A stretch of 64,000 nucleotides of DNA from Thalassotalea insulae (lineage in GTDB: Bacteria; Pseudomonadota; Gammaproteobacteria; Enterobacterales; Alteromonadaceae): assembly GCF_030161395.1 (NCBI RefSeq), contig NZ_BSST01000001.1, positions 2,232,001-2,296,000 on the forward strand, written 5' to 3'. Each line of letters starts with the position of its first letter. Within the stretch, counting starts at the first letter, position 1. Of this stretch, positions 27,132-36,258 are shown one piece after another. The translations under genes were made by a program, and so were the position numbers. The notes below the pieces were generated by a model. The model was not told the origin of the DNA. It saw nothing but the letters and a program-made list of their open reading frames with translations, and did not search any database.

Positions 27132-27145
27132 TTGACCTAGATCAA
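27132..27145. promoter_or_regulatory. FNR/CRP-type palindrome upstream of coxB
   Basis: TTGACCTAGATCAA differs at one base from the FNR consensus TTGAT-N4-ATCAA. It lies about 180 bp before the coxB start. Oxygen-responsive control of the terminal oxidase by an FNR/EtrA-type regulator is plausible but not shown. Confidence 0.5.
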
Positions 27146-27322
27146 GAATTAGGTAATTCTAGGATAGAAAATGAACAAATATAATAATAAGGCGAACTTT
27201 TCACTGTACAAAAATTCGTCAGGAAAATAACAATAAAACATACACCAAAAACTAAGACATAAGAGCTAAGCATTACTATGTAACTTCAGTTTTGGAACTT
27301 AGAAGGGTAGAGGAGATGTCGA

Positions 27323-28888
27323 GTGAGTAGACGTAACCTAGGTTGGCTACTGTTAGGGATGATTCTTCCTAATATAGCTTGGGCGGAAACGCAGTTGAAT
27401 CTTACCAAAGGTGTCACGGAAATCAGTAACGAAGTGTATGGATTACACATGTTCGTGCTGTATATATGTACCGCCATTGGTGTTGTAGTATTTGGCGCTA
27501 TGATTTGGTCGATGATTTTTCATCGCAAATCTAAAGGAGCAAAAGCGGCGTCTTTTCATGAAAGTACAAAAGTCGAGATAATCTGGACGGTTGTGCCCAT
27601 TCTTATTTTAATCGCGATGGCAGCTCCTGCCACTAAAACACTGATTGCGATGGAAAATAATGATGATTCTGACCTGACTATTCAGATCACAGGCTCTCAA
27701 TGGAAATGGCATTATAAGTATTTTGATCAAGGCATAGAATTCTACTCAGTTTTATCTACCCCTCGAGAACAATTTCAAAACCAGCAGGGAACTGGGCAAG
27801 ATAAAGGCGAACACTATTTATTAGAAGTGGATAAGCACTTAGTGATCCCGGCGAATAAAAAAGTACGTTTCTTAATGACCTCAGATGATGTTATCCACTC
27901 TTGGTGGGTGCCAGCGTTTGCGGTTAAACAAGATGCGAACCCGGGCTTTATTAATGAAGCTTGGACCAAAGTGGATAAACCGGGTATTTATCGCGGCCAG
28001 TGTGCGGAGCTTTGCGGTAAAGATCATGGTTTTATGCCTATTGTGGTAGAAGTCAAATCAGAAGCTGATTTTGATAACTGGCTCAATGAGCAAAAACAAT
28101 TAATCGCTGATGCGAAAGCAGCTGAGGCGGCATCACTGAATGCGTCAATGTCAATGGATGAGTTAATGCAATTAGGTGAAACTACTTATAATGCCTATTG
28201 CGCGGCATGTCACCAACCAACTGGATTAGGTTTACCACCAGCTTTCCCTGCACTTAAAGGCAGTCCTTTGGCTACATCGGGCAGTGTCGCAGATCACATT
28301 AACGTTGTCTTTAATGGCCGTGCCGGTACCGGTATGCAGGCTTATGGTAAACAATTAAGCTTAAAAGAAATTGCAGCAGTCGTTACTTATGAGCGTAATG
28401 CTTGGGGTAACAATACTGGAGATGCAGTACAAGCAGCAGATGTTCAGGCTGTAGCCGGTGGTAGCCCGACAGCAGCACCAGTTAAAGAGGCAGTTGAGAA
28501 AGTGGTTGAACAAGTTACTGAAGCTGTATCTGAAGCGGCAACTGCGGTCAGCGAAGATTTATCTAAGCAATATACGCTTGATGAAATGATGACAAAAGGT
28601 GAAAAAGTTTATAACACTATGTGTGTTGCTTGTCATCAACCGACAGGTGCAGGCTTACCACCAGCGTTCCCACCATTGAAAGGCAGCCCAATTGCGGCCG
28701 GTGATATAAATGTCCATATTGATATGGTCGTCAACGGCAGTAAGAAGAATCCAGCGATGGCTGCGTTTGGTGCTCAATTATCTAAAACTGACATTGCTGC
28801 GGTAATTACCTATGAGCGAAATGCTTGGGGTAATAATACTGGTGATGTTGTACAACCCGCAGACGTTGATGCTGCAAGTGCTAAGTAG
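27323..28888 (+). CDS. coxB: Cytochrome c oxidase subunit II with two fused cytochrome c domains
   Basis: This encodes 521 residues. A signal peptide is followed by two membrane helices (about 40-65 and 80-105) and a cupredoxin domain with the CuA ligands in CAELCGKDHGFM (about 223-234). Two cytochrome c domains follow, with CAACH near residue 291 and CVACH near 433. The haem domains are close copies of each other, sharing HQPTG-GLPPAFP and YERNAWGNNTGD, joined by an Ala/Val/Glu-rich linker. One such domain is common in caa3-type subunit II; two in tandem is less usual. The GTG start has GAGGAG upstream. First gene of the cox operon, 12 bp from coxA. Confidence 0.95.
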   Translation: MSRRNLGWLLLGMILPNIAWAETQLNLTKGVTEISNEVYGLHMFVLYICTAIGVVVFGAMIWSMIFHRKSKGAKAASFHESTKVEIIWTVVPILILIAMAAPATKTLIAMENNDDSDLTIQITGSQWKWHYKYFDQGIEFYSVLSTPREQFQNQQGTGQDKGEHYLLEVDKHLVIPANKKVRFLMTSDDVIHSWWVPAFAVKQDANPGFINEAWTKVDKPGIYRGQCAELCGKDHGFMPIVVEVKSEADFDNWLNEQKQLIADAKAAEAASLNASMSMDELMQLGETTYNAYCAACHQPTGLGLPPAFPALKGSPLATSGSVADHINVVFNGRAGTGMQAYGKQLSLKEIAAVVTYERNAWGNNTGDAVQAADVQAVAGGSPTAAPVKEAVEKVVEQVTEAVSEAATAVSEDLSKQYTLDEMMTKGEKVYNTMCVACHQPTGAGLPPAFPPLKGSPIAAGDINVHIDMVVNGSKKNPAMAAFGAQLSKTDIAAVITYERNAWGNNTGDVVQPADVDAASAK

Positions 28889-28900
28889 GGAGGCAGAATA

Positions 28901-30493
28901 ATGACTACAGAAGCTATTCACGACTCGCATGGGCACGACGAACATCATGACCATAAAATGACGGGTATCAAACGTTGGTTATATACCACTAATCATAAAG
29001 ACATAGGTACTTTGTATTTATGGTTTGCGTTTATCATGTTGTTGACTGGCGGTGCGTTAGCGATGCTCATTCGCGCCGAGCTATTTCAGCCTGGATTGCA
29101 GTTAATGGAACCAGACTTTTTTAATCAGTTAACGACAACGCATGGCTTGATTATGGTGTTTGGTGCCATTATGCCAGCGTTTACCGGCTTTGCTAACTGG
29201 ATGATCCCTATGATGATAGGGGCGCCCGATATGGCATTGCCAAGGATGAATAACTGGAGCTTTTGGATCTTGCCATTTGCTTTTTCAATATTGATTGCAT
29301 CTTTTTTTATGGAATCTGGGGCACCTAACTTTGGCTGGACCTTCTACGCACCACTATCGACCACTTATTCAAATGGTAGTACCGCATTCTTCGTCTTTGC
29401 CGTGCATATTATGGGTATTTCTTCCATTATGGGGGCGATCAACGTTATCGTTACTATAATGAATATGCGGGCGCCAGGCATGACTTATATGAAAATGCCG
29501 TTATTTGTCTGGACATTTTTTATTACTGCTTATCTGTTAATTGCCGTTATGCCGGTACTGGCAGGTGCAGTGACTATGCTATTAACGGATACCTATTTCG
29601 GCACCAGCTTTTTTGATGCCGCAGGTGGTGGTGATCCGGTATTGTTCCAGCATATATTCTGGTTCTTCGGCCATCCTGAAGTCTATATTATGATTTTGCC
29701 GGCATTCGGTATCGTATCGACTATCATTCCAGCCTTCGCTCGTAAGAAACTATTTGGTTACAGCTCTATGGTGTATGCAACCGCATCAATAGCGTTTTTA
29801 TCATTTATCGTTTGGGCACATCATATGTTCACAACCGGTATGCCGTTATTTGGTGAGCTGTTCTTTATGTATTGTACCATGTTGATTGCAGTACCTACTG
29901 GCGTGAAAGTGTTTAACTGGGTGGCAACCATGTGGCGTGGTGCATTGACTTTTGAAGTGCCTATGTTGTTTTCCATCGCTTTTGTGATTTTGTTTACCAT
30001 CGGTGGCTTTTCTGGTTTGATGCTGGCAATGACACCGATTGATTTTCAGTATCATGATACCTACTTTGTCGTTGCACATTTCCATTATGTACTAGTTACC
30101 GGGTCATTGTTTTCTATCTTCGCCGGTACTTACTACTGGTTACCAAAGTGGACTGGCAATATGTATCACTCAGGGTTAGCTAAAACACATTTTTGGTGTT
30201 CATTAATCTCAGTGAATGTGCTGTTTTTCCCAATGCACTTTTTAGGCTTAGCAGGTATGCCACGTCGTATTCCTGATTATGCACTGCAGTTTGCTGATTT
30301 TAATAAGTGGGTCAGTATTGGTGGCTTTGCCTTTGGCTTATCTCAGCTAATTTTCTTAGCTGTAATTATTAAGTGTATTAAAGGCGGAGAAAAAGCGGAA
30401 GCTAAGCCTTGGGATGGTGCTGAAGGGTTAGAATGGACAGTACCAAGTCCTGCGCCGTATCACACTTTTGAAACACCACCTAAGATTGATTAA
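28901..30493 (+). CDS. coxA: Cytochrome c oxidase subunit I
   Basis: This encodes 530 residues with twelve membrane helices. It is the haem-copper oxidase catalytic subunit, reducing oxygen to water and pumping protons. The low-spin haem ligand lies in TTTHGLIMVFGA. The CuB ligand and cross-linked Tyr are in FGHPEVYIMILP (about 252-263), the next His pair is in WAHHMFTTG (about 304-312), and the haem a3 ligand is in HFHYVLVTG. The Glu of the aa3 A-type D-channel is in GHPEVY context. The N-terminus is His-rich (HDSHGHDEHHDH). It follows coxB by 12 bp. Confidence 0.97.
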   Translation: MTTEAIHDSHGHDEHHDHKMTGIKRWLYTTNHKDIGTLYLWFAFIMLLTGGALAMLIRAELFQPGLQLMEPDFFNQLTTTHGLIMVFGAIMPAFTGFANWMIPMMIGAPDMALPRMNNWSFWILPFAFSILIASFFMESGAPNFGWTFYAPLSTTYSNGSTAFFVFAVHIMGISSIMGAINVIVTIMNMRAPGMTYMKMPLFVWTFFITAYLLIAVMPVLAGAVTMLLTDTYFGTSFFDAAGGGDPVLFQHIFWFFGHPEVYIMILPAFGIVSTIIPAFARKKLFGYSSMVYATASIAFLSFIVWAHHMFTTGMPLFGELFFMYCTMLIAVPTGVKVFNWVATMWRGALTFEVPMLFSIAFVILFTIGGFSGLMLAMTPIDFQYHDTYFVVAHFHYVLVTGSLFSIFAGTYYWLPKWTGNMYHSGLAKTHFWCSLISVNVLFFPMHFLGLAGMPRRIPDYALQFADFNKWVSIGGFAFGLSQLIFLAVIIKCIKGGEKAEAKPWDGAEGLEWTVPSPAPYHTFETPPKID

Positions 30494-30506
30494 TAGGTCG
30501 TTACTA

Positions 30507-31070
30507 ATGAGCACTGAGCAACAACCAATGCAGCCTGAAAATAACAAAAAAGTCGCTAAAACAGTGAAAAAACTGATGTTAGTGGTGTTTGCTATGTTTG
30601 GCTTTGGTTTTGCTTTAGTACCATTGTATGACGTGTTTTGTGATATCACCGGGTTAAACGGTAAAACATCGAATTCGGCAGCTAATGTCAATGCTGATGG
30701 CATAGACGAAAGCCGAACCATTACTGTGCAATTTATCAGCCGAACCGCTAAGGGCATTCCTTGGCAGTTCGAGCCGATGGTAAACGAAGTAAAAGTGCAT
30801 CCCGGTGAAATGAAATTAGTTAAGTTTTATGCGAAGAATGAATCGCTTAATGACATAGTGGGTCAGGCGGTTCCGTCAGTTTCACCAGGGCAGGCGGCGA
30901 TTTATTTTCAAAAAATAGAGTGTTTTTGTTTCAATTCCCAACCTTTGAAATCACAAGAAGATGTTGAAATGGCGTTACAGTTTTATGTCGATACTGAACT
31001 GCCACAAGAGGTATCAACTATCACCTTGTCTTATACTTTGTATGACATCACAGGTTCGGTTGAATCATAG
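30507..31070 (+). CDS. ctaG: Cytochrome c oxidase assembly protein CtaG (Cox11)
   Basis: This encodes 187 residues: a single N-terminal membrane helix (about 20-42, ending FALVPLYDVFCDITG) and an immunoglobulin-like periplasmic domain with the copper-binding CFCFNSQPL motif (about 147-155). The family delivers copper to the CuB site of subunit I. The ATG at 30507 matches the family N-terminus; the open frame from 30468 overlaps coxA. It lies in the cox operon between coxA and coxC. Confidence 0.95.
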   Translation: MSTEQQPMQPENNKKVAKTVKKLMLVVFAMFGFGFALVPLYDVFCDITGLNGKTSNSAANVNADGIDESRTITVQFISRTAKGIPWQFEPMVNEVKVHPGEMKLVKFYAKNESLNDIVGQAVPSVSPGQAAIYFQKIECFCFNSQPLKSQEDVEMALQFYVDTELPQEVSTITLSYTLYDITGSVES

Positions 31071-31100
31071 GCGTAGTGCTTAAAACACAGGGGAAAAGTT

Positions 31101-31985
31101 ATGACAACAAAAAAATATGAAACATATTACGTACCCGCACAAAGCCATTGGCCTATTGTTGGGGCGGTTGCCTTGTTCTTAATAGCAACAGGGGCGGCAA
31201 ACTATGTCACGGATCTGAAAAATGCGGAGTCCGGGCTTGGCGGCTATGTATTGCTTGCCGGTATTGCCTTAGTAATTTATATGCTGTTTGGCTGGTTTAA
31301 CAATGTTATCAACGAGTCAATGTCTGGCAAATACAGTCATCAGATGGATAACTCGTTTCGTCAGGGAATGAGTTGGTTTATTTTTTCTGAAGTGATGTTT
31401 TTTGCTGCCTTTTTTGGTGCTTTGTTATATGCCAGAACTTTTGCGGTGCCTTGGTTAGGCGGTGATGGTAATAATGCCATGACCAATCAGGTTTTGTGGC
31501 CAGAATTTACTGCGCAATGGCCATTAATTAAAACCCCAGATGGCAGTGAAACAACCGGTATGGGGTGGTATGGCTTACCGTTAATCAATACTATTTTATT
31601 ATTAACCTCGTCAGTTACGGCTCACTTTGCTCATGTCTCGTTAGAGCAGGAAAAAAGAGGCATGCTGAAATTCTGGCTTGGCTTAACCGTGGCGCTAGGT
31701 ATAGTGTTCTTATATTGCCAAGGTCTGGAATATGCTCACGGTTATTCAGAAGAAATGAAGTTGTTCTTAACCAGTGGCATCTATGGTAATACCTTTTATA
31801 TGTTGACCGGCTTTCACGGCATGCATGTTACTTTAGGTACCATTATGCTAATTGTGATGTTGATCCGGGTCTTTAAGGGACATTTTACCCCCGATAATCA
31901 TTTTGCCTTTCAAGCCGCGAGTTGGTATTGGCACTTTGTTGATGTGGTTTGGGTGATGCTATTTGTCTTTGTTTATATTCTTTAA
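31101..31985 (+). CDS. coxC: Cytochrome c oxidase subunit III
   Basis: This encodes 294 residues with seven predicted membrane helices. Family motifs are FRQGMSWFIFSEVMFFAAFF (about 86-105, with the conserved Glu), GFHGMHVTLGTI (about 235-246) and ASWYWHFVDVVWVMLFVFVY at the C-terminus. It is the third core subunit of the aa3 oxidase and follows ctaG by 30 bp with an AGGGGAAA ribosome site. Confidence 0.97.
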   Translation: MTTKKYETYYVPAQSHWPIVGAVALFLIATGAANYVTDLKNAESGLGGYVLLAGIALVIYMLFGWFNNVINESMSGKYSHQMDNSFRQGMSWFIFSEVMFFAAFFGALLYARTFAVPWLGGDGNNAMTNQVLWPEFTAQWPLIKTPDGSETTGMGWYGLPLINTILLLTSSVTAHFAHVSLEQEKRGMLKFWLGLTVALGIVFLYCQGLEYAHGYSEEMKLFLTSGIYGNTFYMLTGFHGMHVTLGTIMLIVMLIRVFKGHFTPDNHFAFQAASWYWHFVDVVWVMLFVFVYIL

Positions 31986-32063
31986 CGGTAAATAACTCAC
32001 AATAATATTCATAATTAAGTGCATATAACGTCAGTTAATATGCACTTTTTATTATAAAAAAGC

Positions 32064-32273
32064 TTAATATGGGCGTGGATTAGGGGTGATCACGCCGGTT
32101 AATATACCGAGCAGCAATAAGATAACTATGATGACAGAAGTCATCACTCGGCGGCCAATAAATTTTGACATGCTTGGTTTATTGGAGTCATTTCTATTCA
32201 TTGATATCAGCGCTTTAAATAAGTTAAAGATCATGAATATTAGTAAGCCAACGATAATTATCTTGATAAGCAC
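32064..32273 (-). CDS. DUF2909 twin-transmembrane protein
   Basis: This encodes 69 residues with two membrane helices (about 1-22 and 46-63) separated by a short basic loop. This small protein family is regularly found on the opposite strand between coxC and the SURF1 gene in gammaproteobacterial cox loci. Its function is unknown; a role in oxidase assembly is a guess from location. The start lies 42 bp from the divergent SURF1 start. Confidence 0.8.
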   Translation of the reverse strand: MLIKIIIVGLLIFMIFNLFKALISMNRNDSNKPSMSKFIGRRVMTSVIIVILLLLGILTGVITPNPRPY

Positions 32274-32315
32274 AAAACCCTCTCTTGTTAAACTAATTAG
32301 TATTTACGGAAAAGT

Positions 32316-33083
32316 ATGCAGTTCATTAATGTTAAAGATTACTTTCGTCAACTAAATTGGTTTGTTGTTGCCATTACTTTGCTCGTCTTTTGTGGATTAA
32401 TCAAGCTTGGCTTATGGCAATCTTCCCGAGCGCTGGAAAAAGAACAACGACTAGCGCGTATCGCACAATATCAAACCCAACAGGCGATTGAACTACAACA
32501 GTTACTGGCGTTGAGTAAATCTGAAAAACAGCTAAATGACTTACCGGTACGACTAACGGGGAATTTTGAACCAGACAAGGTTTTCTTACTTGATAATCAA
32601 ACTAATCAGGGACGGTTAGGTTACCGAGTATTGCAAATATTGCATACCGATCAGGGCGCTGTATTAGTGAACTTAGGCTGGGTTGAAGGTTTTATTGATC
32701 GAAATCAATTGCCTTCGGTTACTCCGTTAGTTGGTTTGCATCAGGTTCGGGGGAATATTCGCATACCTGAACAAGGGGTTATCTTGGCTGAACAGGATTA
32801 TTCTTCGGTACGTTGGCCGTTTAGAATACAGCAAATTGAATTGGTGAAAATTTCGCAACTAATTGCTGAAAAACTATTGCCCTTTGTTATTTACTTAGAT
32901 ACAAATGAGACTATCGGATATGAAAAAAATTGGCGTCCGATAGTGATGCCGCCTGAAAAGCATCGCGCTTATGCCTTTCAGTGGTTTTCACTGGCAACTG
33001 CCTGGTTAGTTTTAATTTTGAGTGCCAGTGTGTGGTTCTATAACAATAATAAAAATGAAGGAAGTATATGTCGTCGCAGTTAG
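32316..33083 (+). CDS. SURF1 family cytochrome oxidase biogenesis protein
   Basis: This encodes 255 residues with membrane helices near both ends (about 14-34 and 226-244). The SURF1 pattern is visible: GLWQSSRALEKE after the first helix, PVRLTGNF, LLDNQTNQGRLGYRVL, LVNLGWVEG and the terminal HRAYAFQWFSLATAWLVL. The family is linked to haem a insertion into subunit I. Its last 16 bases overlap the next gene. Confidence 0.93.
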   Translation: MQFINVKDYFRQLNWFVVAITLLVFCGLIKLGLWQSSRALEKEQRLARIAQYQTQQAIELQQLLALSKSEKQLNDLPVRLTGNFEPDKVFLLDNQTNQGRLGYRVLQILHTDQGAVLVNLGWVEGFIDRNQLPSVTPLVGLHQVRGNIRIPEQGVILAEQDYSSVRWPFRIQQIELVKISQLIAEKLLPFVIYLDTNETIGYEKNWRPIVMPPEKHRAYAFQWFSLATAWLVLILSASVWFYNNNKNEGSICRRS

Positions 33084-33625
33084 CTAAATCTCGGAGAAAT
33101 TTGTTGCTAGTGCTAGGGGTATTTATTATTCCTGTTATTCTGGCAAAGCTGGCACTTGATCAGCACTGGTTCAATTATGGTGTCACTAATCAAGGGCATT
33201 TAGCTGAACAGCAAATCACCTTGAAAGAGATGGGATTAGCGCATGAAAAATTTAATCAACAATGGTTGCTGCTCTATCGTATACCCGATAACTGTCAGCA
33301 ATTTTGTCAACAACTCTCATTAGCCATCAATAACACCTATACCTTGTTAGGCAAAGAACTACCTCGTGTTACACCGGTTGCACTGCATCAAGTCGCGCCT
33401 AGTCATTTACCTAGCGAAAGCTTGCGTCATCATAAATGGTTAACTCTGGCATTAACAGACTTAGCTAAGCCGCACCTTGCCAGTGGCCAGTTAGTTATTG
33501 TTGATCCTATGGGGAACTTAGTGATGTCATATGATGTGCCTGAATCTGAACAACAGCTAAATCAATATAGCAAAGCGATTTTGGCAGATATGAAGAAGTT
33601 GCTGAAATATTCGAGGATTGGCTAA
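33068..33625 (+). CDS. Cox-locus membrane-anchored protein, thioredoxin-fold-like
   Basis: This encodes 185 residues: one N-terminal membrane helix (about 11-29) and a periplasmic domain. It has a CxxxC pair in DNCQQFCQQ (about residues 76-84) and a late VDPMGNLVMSYDVP motif, both reminiscent of SCO-type thioredoxin folds. Homologues of this type are usual between the SURF1 and ctaA genes in gammaproteobacteria, but I know of no assigned function. It is embedded by overlap with SURF1 upstream and a 2-bp gap to ctaA. A role in copper or disulfide handling for the oxidase is inference. Confidence 0.75.
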   Translation: MSSQLAKSRRNLLLVLGVFIIPVILAKLALDQHWFNYGVTNQGHLAEQQITLKEMGLAHEKFNQQWLLLYRIPDNCQQFCQQLSLAINNTYTLLGKELPRVTPVALHQVAPSHLPSESLRHHKWLTLALTDLAKPHLASGQLVIVDPMGNLVMSYDVPESEQQLNQYSKAILADMKKLLKYSRIG

Positions 33626-33627
33626 TT

Positions 33628-34635
33628 ATGCAGGATAAAAAGATACAAAATCTAAGAAAATTAGTGCTGGTTAGCATTTTGCTTGCGTTGGTAGTGGTGA
33701 GCTTAGGGGCTTATACCCGGTTAACTCACGCCGGGCTTGGTTGTCCGGACTGGCCAGGCTGTTATGGTTTACTTGATGTGCCAGAATCCCATGAGCAAAT
33801 TACTAAAGCTGAACAGGCTTTTCCAGAGCGCCCGGTTGAACCCGAAAAGGCGTGGAATGAAATGATCCACCGCTATTTTGCCGGCACACTAGGTTTATTT
33901 ATTTTAGCTATTGCGTTTATTTCTGTTGGTAATCGCCATCAGGGAACGCCGTTTTTCCTTCCGTTATTGATTTTATCTGTGGTGATATTTCAAGCGTTAT
34001 TGGGGATGTGGACAGTGACTAAAATGTTAATGCCAATTGTGGTGTTGGGGCATTTACTCGGTGGCTTCACCACCTTATGTTTATTGTTTTTACTGTATTT
34101 ACGTTTGACTCCATACCGGGTGCCCGGCGGCGATGTCTCGGTAAGAAAGTATGGTAAATTTGGCTTAATCGGTGTGGTAATTTTAGCCGCTCAAATAGCG
34201 CTTGGCGGCTGGACTTCATCAAATTATGCCGCGTTAGTCTGTGTTGAATTACCTATATGTCAGGCTGGTTGGGTTGAGCAATTAACATTTGAGGATTCGT
34301 TTGATCCGATCCCTCCGCACAGAGACAGTTATGAATTTGGTCACCTTGATCACGATGAACGGGTGACGGTGCATGTGATGCATCGCATCGGCGCTATTAT
34401 CACCACCTTGTATTTATTATGGTTAGCGCTCATGGTATTTAGCCGTGCCCACAGCCAATTTTTTAAAAGCGCAGCGCTTGGGCTTATTATAGTGCTAAGC
34501 GGGCAGGTTGCGCTTGGTGTGAGTAATATCTGGTTTTCCTTACCGCTTGCAGTGGCTGTTGCCCATAATATCGGTGCTGCATGCTTAATGTTAATGTTAA
34601 TCGCATTGACTTACAGTTTACGAAGAAAGGCTTAG
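33628..34635 (+). CDS. ctaA: Haem A synthase (COX15/CtaA)
   Basis: This encodes 335 residues with eight predicted membrane helices. Family signatures are GAYTRLTHAGLGCPDWPGCYG (broken here as GAYTRLTHAGLGCPDW plus PGCYG, residues about 27-48), the haem-ligand His in EMIHRYFAGTLG, VVLGHLLGG, and VMHRIGAI with VAHNIGAACL. It oxidises haem O to haem A. The TARGETED Cys pair of the loop near residue 207 (CVELPICQ) is also present. It lies 12 bp upstream of ctaB. Confidence 0.95.
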   Translation: MQDKKIQNLRKLVLVSILLALVVVSLGAYTRLTHAGLGCPDWPGCYGLLDVPESHEQITKAEQAFPERPVEPEKAWNEMIHRYFAGTLGLFILAIAFISVGNRHQGTPFFLPLLILSVVIFQALLGMWTVTKMLMPIVVLGHLLGGFTTLCLLFLLYLRLTPYRVPGGDVSVRKYGKFGLIGVVILAAQIALGGWTSSNYAALVCVELPICQAGWVEQLTFEDSFDPIPPHRDSYEFGHLDHDERVTVHVMHRIGAIITTLYLLWLALMVFSRAHSQFFKSAALGLIIVLSGQVALGVSNIWFSLPLAVAVAHNIGAACLMLMLIALTYSLRRKA

Positions 34636-34646
34636 GAGTGAGCAAT

Positions 34647-35564
34647 ATGAGTAGCAATATTTCCACCGCTCAAGCAAATACTGGCGCGATCAAGTCTACC
34701 AGCTGGCGTGATTATTATGAAATTACTAAACCTAGAGTGGTCGCCTTATTAGTACTGACTGCACTGGTAGGAATGTGTTTGTCAACGCCTGGAGTGATTG
34801 CTTGGCAAATATTGGTACCGTCAATACTTGGCATCGGTTTTTTGTCTTCAGCAGCTGCGGCGATCAATCACATAGTAGATGAGCGTATCGATAGTGTCAT
34901 GGGGCGCACTCATAATCGTCCGGTTGCTACTGGGCGCTTAGACCCGAGAAATGCAGCATTATTCGCTATGTTATTAGCGGTTAGTGGTTTTGCTTTGTTA
35001 TATAGCCTGGTTAATCCATTAACAGCCTGGTTAACTTTTTCCGGGTTGGTTGGTTATAGTTTTGTTTATACTATGTATTTAAAGCGAGCGACGCCTCAAA
35101 ATATTACTATTGGTGGTTTAGCGGGCGCGATTCCTCCACTACTGGGCTGGACGGCAGTGACCAATGAAATCCATGCTAATGCATTGTTGTTAGTGTTACT
35201 GATTTTTACCTGGACGCCACCTCATTTTTGGGCGCTGGCTATCCATCGTAAAGATGATTATGCCAAAGTGAATATCCCGATGTTGCCAGTAACTCATGGT
35301 GTTAATTTTACTAAAACTCAGATCTTGTTATACACAGTATTATTGTTTGTTGTCGGCCTATTGCCTTACTTAGTGGGCATGAGTAACTGGCTTTACTTGG
35401 TTGGTGCGAGCGCACTCAATATTATGTTCTTTGTCTATGCCTGGAAGCTAAAATTTAATGCCACTGAAAAGACCGCAATGGATACTTTTAAATTTTCTAT
35501 TGTGCACTTGATGGTATTGTTTATCGTATTGCTACTCGATCACTACTTATTACCACTGAACTAA
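34647..35564 (+). CDS. ctaB: Protohaem IX farnesyltransferase (haem O synthase)
   Basis: This encodes 305 residues, a UbiA-type prenyltransferase with about nine helices. The first Asp-rich motif is in NHIVDERIDSVMGRTHNRP (about 78-96) and the second in HRKDDYAKVNIPML (about 193-206). It adds the farnesyl group to haem B, making haem O for CtaA. The ATG at 34647 has AGGAG upstream; the open frame from 34581 overlaps ctaA. Confidence 0.95.
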   Translation: MSSNISTAQANTGAIKSTSWRDYYEITKPRVVALLVLTALVGMCLSTPGVIAWQILVPSILGIGFLSSAAAAINHIVDERIDSVMGRTHNRPVATGRLDPRNAALFAMLLAVSGFALLYSLVNPLTAWLTFSGLVGYSFVYTMYLKRATPQNITIGGLAGAIPPLLGWTAVTNEIHANALLLVLLIFTWTPPHFWALAIHRKDDYAKVNIPMLPVTHGVNFTKTQILLYTVLLFVVGLLPYLVGMSNWLYLVGASALNIMFFVYAWKLKFNATEKTAMDTFKFSIVHLMVLFIVLLLDHYLLPLN

Positions 35565-35581
35565 TACGGAATTTATTACGC

Positions 35582-36214
35582 GTGAATAACATTTTAGCCA
35601 TGATCATTGCTGTGGTAGCTATTGCTATTGGTGTCTTGGTCTATCAAAAGTCTTTTAATCTTGCTCAACCTGAGCATGCTTTGTATTACCAAACCCCACG
35701 CGAAATTAAACCGTTTGCGATGACAGATCATCAACATCAGGCATTTACTAATCAGCAATTAACAGGGAAGTGGTCCTGGGTATTTTTTGGTTATACCTCT
35801 TGCCCTGATGTTTGCCCAACGACAATGCAAGAACTTAATTTTTATTATGATGATTTAAAGGCGATTGCAGATAATGTCCAGATATTGCTGGTGTCGGTTG
35901 ATCCTAATCGAGATTCGCTTGATAAGCTGGCGCAATATGTTGCTTATTTTAATCCGGAATTTACTGCATTGACCGCTGACCATTCGGTATTGTTTCCATT
36001 CGCCCGCAATTTAGGACTAATGTATGCCATTAGCGATGACGATCGTCATGATAGTTATTTAGTGGATCACAGTGCTTCAATCGTTTTGATCAACCCTCAA
36101 GGGAAAATTGCTGCGATATTTAAACCACAGCATGAATTAGGCCAGTTGCCGACGGTCTCGGGTGAACATTTAGTCAGTGATTTTGACAAAATAGTTAATT
36201 TGGCAAGTGAGTAA
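35582..36214 (+). CDS. SCO1/SenC family copper chaperone
   Basis: This encodes 210 residues from a GTG start. An N-terminal membrane helix (about 4-21) anchors a periplasmic thioredoxin-fold domain with the copper-binding CPDVCPTT motif (about residues 74-81) and the later conserved His in YLVDHSASIVLINPQG (about 161-176). SCO proteins metallate the CuA site of subunit II. It closes the cox gene run, 17 bp after ctaB. Confidence 0.93.
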   Translation: MNNILAMIIAVVAIAIGVLVYQKSFNLAQPEHALYYQTPREIKPFAMTDHQHQAFTNQQLTGKWSWVFFGYTSCPDVCPTTMQELNFYYDDLKAIADNVQILLVSVDPNRDSLDKLAQYVAYFNPEFTALTADHSVLFPFARNLGLMYAISDDDRHDSYLVDHSASIVLINPQGKIAAIFKPQHELGQLPTVSGEHLVSDFDKIVNLASE

Positions 36215-36258
36215 ATAACGCGCACAGCAACTGCAATGCGCAATTAATACTCAGTGAA

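Larger units (their letters stand above)
26815..27322. other. Intergenic region, lexA to coxB (508 bp)
   Basis: There is no convincing gene here. It is AT-rich. A hairpin follows lexA (26838-26866) and an FNR-like palindrome is at 27132-27145; the rest presumably holds the cox promoter and a long leader. I could not assign -35/-10 elements with confidence. Confidence 0.6.
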
